A DNA stretch of 17,897 nucleotides from Ruminococcus sp. Lineage in GTDB: Bacteria > Bacillota > Clostridia > Oscillospirales > Ruminococcaceae. The DNA lies in NCBI GenBank assembly GCA_014799765.1, contig JAAVHK010000010.1, forward strand, positions 1 through 17,897, written 5' to 3'. Position numbers and translations under genes: made by a program. Of the stretch, positions 12,908 to 17,897 are shown in pieces. The stretch's first letter is position 1. Each line of letters begins with the position of its first letter. The notes below the pieces were generated by a model, which searched no databases, had not been told where the DNA came from, and saw only the letters and a list, made by a program, of their open reading frames with translations.

Positions 12908-14254
12908 ATGAATCTTAAAAAATTTTTTGTAACTGCTGTCACGGCATTAATGACATTTTCGTGTACTGGTCTGAATGTTTCCGCTGAAGACGGTCTTATG
13001 AATCCCGACGAGGCACTTACTGACGGCAACTTCACATATGAACTCGTGAACGGTTCTTATACAATAATCGGTTGTGAATCAAGTTCGATAATAAATTCAA
13101 TTCCTACTATGCGTAACGGCTATGCAGTAACGGCTATCGGCGACGGTGCTTTTGTAGGTTGTAGCGGAATATCTGAGCTTGAAATACCTGATACTGTACG
13201 TTCTATCGGTATGAACGCTTTCGCCGGTTGTAGTTCTCTTAAGAAAATTACTATTCCGGAAACAGTAACGGAAATATCTTCCTGTGCCTTTATGCGTTGT
13301 ACTTCTTTAAGTGAAGTAAATCTGCCGGATACTCTCACGACTATCGGAAATTATGCATTCGCACAGTGTACGAGCCTTGAAAGTATGAAACTTCCGGAAT
13401 CTCTTACTACTATCAATCCGGAAGCTTTTACGGATTGCTGGTCACTGACAAATTTTGATGCCTCTGAATGTCCGTCATTCGTATTTGAAAACGGTATGCT
13501 TATGAACAGTACAAAATCTGAAATTTATCGTGGTTCTGTGGAACTCGACGGCGATTTATACATTGACAATAATATAACTGTCATAAAACCGGGGGCATTT
13601 TCAGGTTGTGCCGGTATAGAAAGTCTTTTCGTACCGTCTTCCGTATCGACGATAGGTGCGGACGCTTTTTCAAACTGTTCCTCACTCAAAAAAATTGACC
13701 TTGAACAAGGTATAAGTATACTTGAAGCCGGTGCTTTCATGTACTGTACGTCACTTGAAACTGTTTCAGTACCGATTACCGTTACGGACATACCGGAGGA
13801 AACTTTTGCATTCTGTACATCTCTTAATAAAGTGATAATTCCGGAGGGTGTGACATCTATAGGTACGAGTGCATTTTTAGGTTGTGAGAATCTCAGTAAA
13901 ATAAATATTCCGAAAAGTGTGAAAACAGTCGGCGATTATGCTTTAGGATATACTACCGGCGAAGAAGATTACGAAAAAATGGACGATTTCAGTATGAGTG
14001 TCTATTCCGGTTCAGGTGCCTTGAAGTACGCCAAATCAAACAGCATAAAATATACCGTCGCAGACCGTAACATAAAACAGATTGCTTTTATAATAATAGC
14101 CGTCGGAGTGGTCATAGCAGTAGCAGTATTTGCGGTAATACTTATGTTGCGTAACAAAAAGGGTGCGCCGTCGAATGTAAAAAAAGCACGTAAAATCGAA
14201 GAACAACAGCAATTTGAAGACAGTTATGAGGGTATTATTGACAACGATAAGTAA
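12908..14254 (+). CDS. BspA-like leucine-rich-repeat membrane protein
   Basis: The product is 448 residues. It has a signal peptide (1-26, cut before EDG), a FTYELVNGSYTIIGC lead-in, and an LRR_5/BspA solenoid (about 75-390) of roughly 23-residue repeats, many with a conserved Cys as in NAFAGCSSLKKITIPETV. A short non-LRR island (FENGMLMNSTKSEIYRGS) interrupts it. A transmembrane helix (about 389-414) and a charged cytoplasmic tail of 34 residues follow. ATG 12908 begins 1 nt after the upstream LRR stop, with AAAGGAAAG inside that gene, so translation is coupled. An upstream in-frame ATG at 12869 would overlap the other gene and spoil the signal peptide. Its tail is longer than that of its neighbour, which may matter for function. 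Confidence 0.9.
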   Translation: MNLKKFFVTAVTALMTFSCTGLNVSAEDGLMNPDEALTDGNFTYELVNGSYTIIGCESSSIINSIPTMRNGYAVTAIGDGAFVGCSGISELEIPDTVRSIGMNAFAGCSSLKKITIPETVTEISSCAFMRCTSLSEVNLPDTLTTIGNYAFAQCTSLESMKLPESLTTINPEAFTDCWSLTNFDASECPSFVFENGMLMNSTKSEIYRGSVELDGDLYIDNNITVIKPGAFSGCAGIESLFVPSSVSTIGADAFSNCSSLKKIDLEQGISILEAGAFMYCTSLETVSVPITVTDIPEETFAFCTSLNKVIIPEGVTSIGTSAFLGCENLSKINIPKSVKTVGDYALGYTTGEEDYEKMDDFSMSVYSGSGALKYAKSNSIKYTVADRNIKQIAFIIIAVGVVIAVAVFAVILMLRNKKGAPSNVKKARKIEEQQQFEDSYEGIIDNDK

Positions 14255-14375
14255 TGATATAATAAGTATTATTACTTTCTGTATTATTCTGGAAAAAAAT
14301 TTCTGATTTGCCGTTTTCGCCAAAAGAACCCCGATTTATACAAAAAACTTTTATATCTGCAATTCGTGAAAAGTC

Positions 14376-14404
14376 TTGACAATTCGTCCGAAAAAGAGTA
14401 TCAT
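14376..14404 (+). promoter_or_regulatory. guaB: Promoter of guaB
   Basis: TTGACA (14376-14381) and TATCAT (14399-14404) are separated by 17 bp. The leader is about 28 nt, too short for a purine riboswitch. I do not see a convincing PurR box. Confidence 0.7.
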
Positions 14405-14438
14405 TAAAGATAATAATTTTGTAAGGAGGAAATTTTTT

Positions 14439-15917
14439 ATGCTGACTGACATGAACAGTAAATTTCAGAAAGAGGGGCTTACTTTTGATGATGTACTTCT
14501 TATTCCGGCAAAATCAGATGTAACCCCTAACATGATTAAGCTTGGTACTAATCTTACAAAGACAATCCATCTTAATACACCGGTTATGACCGCCGCTATG
14601 GATACAGTTACAGATTCCCGTATGGCTATTGCTATCGCCCGTGAAGGTGGTATAGGAATTATTCATAAGAATATGTCCATAGAACAGCAGGCTGAGGAAG
14701 TCGACAAGGTAAAGCGTTCTGAAAACGGCGTTATCGTTGACCCTTTTTCACTCACGGAAGACCACATTGTCGCCGACGCTGATGAACTTATGGGCAAGTA
14801 CAGAATTTCAGGTGTTCCGATTGTTGACGGCAATAATAAACTTGTCGGAATCATTACAAACAGGGATATGCGTTTCCTGAATGATTACAGCTCCAGAATT
14901 TCAGAAGTCATGACCAAGGAAAATTTAATAACTGCACCTGTCGGTACAACTCTCAAAGAGGCACAGGAAATTCTCCGTTCACATAAAATTGAAAAACTCC
15001 CTATATTAGACGAAGACGGAGTTTTAAAAGGTCTCATAACCATAAAGGATATTGAAAAATCAGTACAGTTCCCTAATTCCGCACGTGACAGCCGTGGCAG
15101 ATTGCTTTGTGGTGCGGCAATAGGAGTTACTGCAAACGTACTCGAAAGAGCTAAGGCTCTCATAGATGCACAGGTAGATGTTCTTGTACTCGATTCTGCA
15201 CATGGACACAGTGCAAATATTATTAAATGTCTGTCCATGGTCAAGGAAGCGTTTCCGGAAATACCTGTTATTGCCGGAAATGTCGCAACTGCCGAGGGTG
15301 CTGAAGACCTCATAAAAGCCGGTGCGGACTGCGTAAAGGTAGGTATCGGACCAGGTTCAATATGTACTACAAGAGTTGTTGCAGGTATCGGCGTACCACA
15401 GATTACGGCAGTATATGATGTTGCCTGTGTTGCGAAGAAGTACGGTATACCGGTTATCGCTGACGGTGGTATAAAATATTCCGGAGATATTGTAAAGGCA
15501 CTCGCTGCCGGTGCAGATGTAGTAATGTTAGGTTCGTTACTTGCTGGTTGTTCGGAAGCCCCTGGTGAGACTGAAATCTATCAGGGCAGACAGTTCAAAG
15601 TATATCGTGGTATGGGTAGTCTCGGAGCTATGGCAAACGGTTCTAAAGACAGATATTTTCAGGAAGGTGCTAAAAAACTCGTACCTGAAGGCGTCGAAGG
15701 ACGTGTACCATTTAAGGGTGCAGTCGCTGATACTATTTTCCAACTCGTCGGCGGTATACGTTCCGGAATGGGCTATTGTGGTTGCGAAACTATTCCCGAT
15801 TTACACGAAAAGGCAAAGTTCGTAAGAATAACCGGAGCAGGTCTTAAGGAAAGCCACCCACACGATATTTATATTACCAAGGAAGCCCCTAACTATTCCA
15901 CACAGGTAGATGTATAA
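14439..15917 (+). CDS. guaB: IMP dehydrogenase
   Basis: The product is 492 residues, normal for bacterial IMPDH, which oxidises IMP to XMP with NAD+ in the committed step of GMP synthesis. The N-terminal barrel part has GLTFDDVLLIPAKSDV and TPVMTAAMDTVTDSRMA. A CBS pair sits at about 100-210 (ISGVPIVDGNNKLVGIITNRD and IEKLPILDEDGVLKGLITIKD). Next comes VLVLDSAHGHS. The catalytic loop GPGSICTTRVVAG places the nucleophile at Cys309. PVIADGGIKYSGDIVKALAAG and the flap region YRGMGSLGAM follow. ATG 14439 has AAGGAGGA 8 nt upstream; the longer frame from 14376 starts inside the -35 box. It is transcribed alone. Confidence 0.98.
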   Translation: MLTDMNSKFQKEGLTFDDVLLIPAKSDVTPNMIKLGTNLTKTIHLNTPVMTAAMDTVTDSRMAIAIAREGGIGIIHKNMSIEQQAEEVDKVKRSENGVIVDPFSLTEDHIVADADELMGKYRISGVPIVDGNNKLVGIITNRDMRFLNDYSSRISEVMTKENLITAPVGTTLKEAQEILRSHKIEKLPILDEDGVLKGLITIKDIEKSVQFPNSARDSRGRLLCGAAIGVTANVLERAKALIDAQVDVLVLDSAHGHSANIIKCLSMVKEAFPEIPVIAGNVATAEGAEDLIKAGADCVKVGIGPGSICTTRVVAGIGVPQITAVYDVACVAKKYGIPVIADGGIKYSGDIVKALAAGADVVMLGSLLAGCSEAPGETEIYQGRQFKVYRGMGSLGAMANGSKDRYFQEGAKKLVPEGVEGRVPFKGAVADTIFQLVGGIRSGMGYCGCETIPDLHEKAKFVRITGAGLKESHPHDIYITKEAPNYSTQVDV

Positions 15918-15943
15918 TAAAAATTTAACATACGAAACACAAA

Positions 15944-15976
15944 AAAATCCGGATATGTGATATATCCGGATTTTGT
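15944..15976. terminator. Bidirectional terminator between guaB and the DUF6483-like gene
   Basis: AATCCGGATAT (15946-15956) pairs with ATATCCGGATT (15962-15972) around GTGAT. Ts follow on the plus strand, and seven Ts follow on the minus strand. The flanking genes converge on it. Confidence 0.88.
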
Positions 15977-15994
15977 TTTCATTATAAATTATAT

Positions 15995-16372
15995 TTAAGT
16001 GTAAAAAATACGTATTATATCGTCTAAACCGTACTTTGAAAGTAAATTTTTCAGACCATCTTCAACTTCTTCACGACTGAAATTATAACTTTCCAGATAG
16101 TCATCATCTTTTTCGTTAAGATAGGAATAAAATATAATTCCGGCTAAAAGATTATCTGTTGTTGTATTATCGGTCATTACAGAAATTTCATTTTCTGCCT
16201 GACTAATATTTCCGTTGTCAATTTTTCTTAATAAATCGCCGACTGTTTCTTTTACTTCAGAATTTTGTATTAAATTCAAAGATAGTGATTTGTCGTCAAT
16301 ATTGAACAGTACTTTTACAAGAACTTTCAATATCTGCTGAATCTGACGCATAATATAATCCTGTTCAAACAT
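15995..16372 (-). CDS. DUF6483-like small helical protein
   Basis: The product is 125 residues. The N-terminus MFEQDYIMRQIQQILKVLVKVLFNID resembles the conserved start of DUF6483 proteins found in Clostridia, whose function is unknown. The rest is acidic and helical, with an LLSKYGLDDIIRIFYT end, and no signal peptide or transmembrane helix. AAAGGAGGG stands 6 nt before ATG 16372. It is the last gene of a minus-strand run, 40 nt after the small membrane protein; a perfect 7-bp hairpin fills part of that gap. Family recognition is from memory of the N-terminal pattern. Confidence 0.8.
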   Translation of the reverse strand: MFEQDYIMRQIQQILKVLVKVLFNIDDKSLSLNLIQNSEVKETVGDLLRKIDNGNISQAENEISVMTDNTTTDNLLAGIIFYSYLNEKDDDYLESYNFSREEVEDGLKNLLSKYGLDDIIRIFYT

Positions 16373-16386
16373 AAATACCCTCCTTT

Positions 16387-16405
16387 CTGCAAAATATATT
16401 TGCAG
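16387..16405. repeat. Short inverted repeat before the DUF6483-like gene
   Basis: CTGCAAA (16387-16393) and TTTGCAG (16399-16405) are perfectly complementary around ATATA. There is no T-run, so a terminator is unlikely. It sits just upstream of the ribosome binding site and could be an mRNA-processing or stabilising hairpin, or a protein site. Confidence 0.45.
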
Positions 16406-16412
16406 AGAGAGT

Positions 16413-16616
16413 TTAATTATTCATTCGTACTTTAAAGTCTGTAATTGTATTTCTTTTACTGTCATATTTCCGATAATTTTCATAACAGCGTAATATATTA
16501 CAAAAAGGCGTATATAAAATAAATCCGGAAATTTCAGCAACTATTAAACGTACAAATATAATAACAGGAAGAAACAGCCATTTCAATAATGTGATTTTTC
16601 TGAATACTGTAATCAC
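16413..16616 (-). CDS. Small single-pass or hairpin membrane protein, unknown function
   Basis: The product is 67 residues, from GTG at 16616 with GAGGTG about 6 nt before it. A hydrophobic region (about 10-38, KWLFLPVIIFVRLIVAEISG and on to FILYTPF) is followed by a basic, tyrosine-rich tail (CYENYRKYDSKRN). No homologue is recognised. It lies 24 nt after the lipoprotein gene on the same strand, so it is probably co-transcribed. The non-ATG start and small size lower certainty. Confidence 0.55.
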   Translation of the reverse strand: MITVFRKITLLKWLFLPVIIFVRLIVAEISGFILYTPFCNILRCYENYRKYDSKRNTITDFKVRMNN

Positions 16617-16640
16617 AAATTCACCTCGTATTCTGAATTA

Positions 16641-17306
16641 TTATAATATATAAAGCTGTCCGTCGATAGTATAGAGATAAAGTATCATGTCAGAACCGGT
16701 ACGTGTGGAAAATGAGTAACTGCCCTCACCGTCGAGGGTGTACAGTACATCTATACCGATTCTTTTTCTGTCAGTTATCTGAGCGTCGGGGGATTTTTCG
16801 TGAATTTTAGAATCAAGCTGTGAAAAACCTGTTTCGGAATCGTCATCATTTTCGTCCATAAGGGAATTTATAATAATGTAGTCGAAATTGAAATTACCAT
16901 GTGTATAGTTATCGGCAATATCCTTGTGTCTTGTATCAAGATAATCCTGAACGTCTGTATTTTCGTACTGTTCAACAAGGTAATCGAGATACGACGGATA
17001 ACAGGTTTTCTGCATAAGTTCGACGTCACAGGTATTTACCGCTGAAATGTAGTCCGATATTTTTTCAGCTTGTTCAGCGGTCATGAAACGGTTTTCATAG
17101 GAAATTGATATAGGTACGTCAGGCTTGTAAAGGTCGGTCATAGTAGCACCGAAAGGCATATCTTCCGCTTTTACATTGACATCTTTACCCATATTATCGC
17201 CTACAAGTACGTTACCGCTTGTACTGGAATTACCGGCAGAACCGTCCTCACTGCACGATACACACGCAAGCATCATGGCACACGTAAGTATTATAAATTT
17301 TTTCAT
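16641..17306 (-). CDS. Secreted lipoprotein, unknown function
   Basis: The product is 221 residues. A type II signal peptide is likely: MKKFIILTCAMMLACVSC, with lipidation at Cys15 (LAC) or Cys18 (VSC). A Ser/Gly/Asn-rich spacer follows, then an NTF2-like-sized alpha/beta region with AEQAEKISDYISAVNTCDVE and KTCYPSYLDYLVEQYE. That last block resembles KSCLYPAYIDNMTAFLEENY in the next gene, so the two are probably paralogues. AAGGAGA precedes the ATG and overlaps the stop codon of the upstream gene (12-nt gap), so they form one operon. The function is not recognisable. Confidence 0.85.
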   Translation of the reverse strand: MKKFIILTCAMMLACVSCSEDGSAGNSSTSGNVLVGDNMGKDVNVKAEDMPFGATMTDLYKPDVPISISYENRFMTAEQAEKISDYISAVNTCDVELMQKTCYPSYLDYLVEQYENTDVQDYLDTRHKDIADNYTHGNFNFDYIIINSLMDENDDDSETGFSQLDSKIHEKSPDAQITDRKRIGIDVLYTLDGEGSYSFSTRTGSDMILYLYTIDGQLYIL

Positions 17307-17318
17307 ATTAAAATCTCC

Positions 17319-17897
17319 TTATCCAAAAGTATAATAAACACCGTCTTTTTCGGCGACTACTATTTCATATCCACTTAAAAGCAGAATTTCTTCATTTTCA
17401 GAATTTTCAGCCATTACATAGAAAGTAATATGGTAAAGATTATCTGTATTGTTTTTTACTTCCGTATAGAAATCCTTTTCAAAAGATTCGTCAAAAGAGG
17501 TAAAAAAATCTTCAATAAATTCTGTACTGTCGCCGTCAGTTTTTTCGATACGTAAGCGTGTTATTTTAAAATTGTCACCGGCTTTTTCCGTAAGACTTTC
17601 ACGTTGATTTTCAAAAGATTTATCAAGACCATATGAATAATTTTCCTCAAGAAAAGCGGTCATATTGTCTATATACGCCGGATACAGACATGATTTGAAT
17701 TTTTCAAAATCGTTTTCCGCAAATGCTATGAAATATTTTTCAAGAGTAAAAATTAAATCTTTCGGGTAATCGTCGTCATTGAAGTAAAGTTTAGTACCGT
17801 CATGACTGTATCGGTAATCGCCTAAATCGTAATCCTTGTCTTTTTCGTCGGGAGTTATTATTTCACCTAATTCACCTTCCGCAACTGACGGTATCTT
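17319..17897 (-). CDS. Paralogue of the neighbouring lipoprotein, partial (N-terminus outside window)
   Basis: The frame is open without a start from the window edge at 17897 to TAA at 17319, giving 192 residues of a longer protein. The internal ATG at 17663 is not the start, because the coding pattern continues upstream through FTLEKYFIAFAENDFEKFKS and an acidic stretch TPDEKDKDYDLGDYRY. The block FKSCLYPAYIDNM, then a TAFLEENY segment, aligns with TCYPSYLDYLVEQY of the adjacent lipoprotein. It ends in a beta-rich segment, LYHITFYVMAENSE then GYEIVVAEKDGVYYTFG. A secreted or lipoprotein nature is inferred from the neighbour; the signal peptide is not in view. Confidence 0.8.
   Translation of the reverse strand, partial: KIPSVAEGELGEIITPDEKDKDYDLGDYRYSHDGTKLYFNDDDYPKDLIFTLEKYFIAFAENDFEKFKSCLYPAYIDNMTAFLEENYSYGLDKSFENQRESLTEKAGDNFKITRLRIEKTDGDSTEFIEDFFTSFDESFEKDFYTEVKNNTDNLYHITFYVMAENSENEEILLLSGYEIVVAEKDGVYYTFG

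Noticed and set aside
14282..14438. Purine riboswitch or PurR box upstream of guaB
   Set aside because: The leader is about 28 nt and I find no paired CCGAAC-type boxes or aptamer core.

Overview
The window looks like chromosome of a low-GC, AT-rich Gram-positive anaerobe of the Ruminococcus group, most like the cellulosome-producing R. flavefaciens or R. albus. The main clue is a secreted GH10 xylanase with an N-terminal CBM22-type module, long poly-threonine linkers and a C-terminal dockerin. Supporting clues are YabP and YabQ sporulation genes, a eukaryote/archaeal-type prolyl-tRNA synthetase, BspA-type leucine-rich-repeat surface proteins, and vegetative promoters of the form TTGACA-17-TATAAT before nearly every unit. 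This assignment is inference; no rRNA is present.

Layout. 1-552 (minus): start of an ORF6N-domain gene that runs off the left edge. 650-765 (plus): a consensus promoter followed by a 62-nt imperfect hairpin and a T-run, a free-standing small RNA candidate with no gene attached. 928-1940: rplM-rpsI ribosomal operon with a structured leader and a terminator. 2105-2513: small membrane protein with an Asn7 tail, preceded by an overlapping 11-codon upstream ORF. 2544-4899: dockerin xylanase with its own promoter and terminator. 4906-5645 (minus): XRE-type repressor plus four-helix membrane protein, behind a promoter holding three TTGCA motifs exactly 23 bp apart. 5654-7210 (minus): proS. 7213-7683 (minus): solitary phage-type holin.

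7739-8103 (plus): about 350 nt with no convincing gene but with an extended -10 promoter, four degenerate repeats each built on an AGGAGG ribosome-binding-like core, and a 12-bp terminator. 8146-10707 (plus): a second structured leader with an internal terminator-like hairpin, then sortase, yabP, yabQ, divIC and an S1-domain gene as one unit. 10753-14254: two head-to-tail BspA-like LRR membrane proteins. 14376-15972: guaB (IMP dehydrogenase). 15946-17897 (minus): DUF6483-like protein, small membrane protein, and two neighbouring related secreted or lipoprotein genes, the last running off the right edge.

Housekeeping (rplM, rpsI, proS, guaB), division and sporulation (yabP, yabQ, divIC, S1), surface functions (sortase, LRR proteins, lipoproteins) and extracellular xylan degradation are interleaved as short, independently promoted units. 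I see no CRISPR array, tRNA, insertion sequence or prophage block. The most novel material is non-coding: the hairpin RNA at 685-765, the repeated ribosome-binding-like RNA at 7755-8103, and the attenuator-like leader before the sortase.
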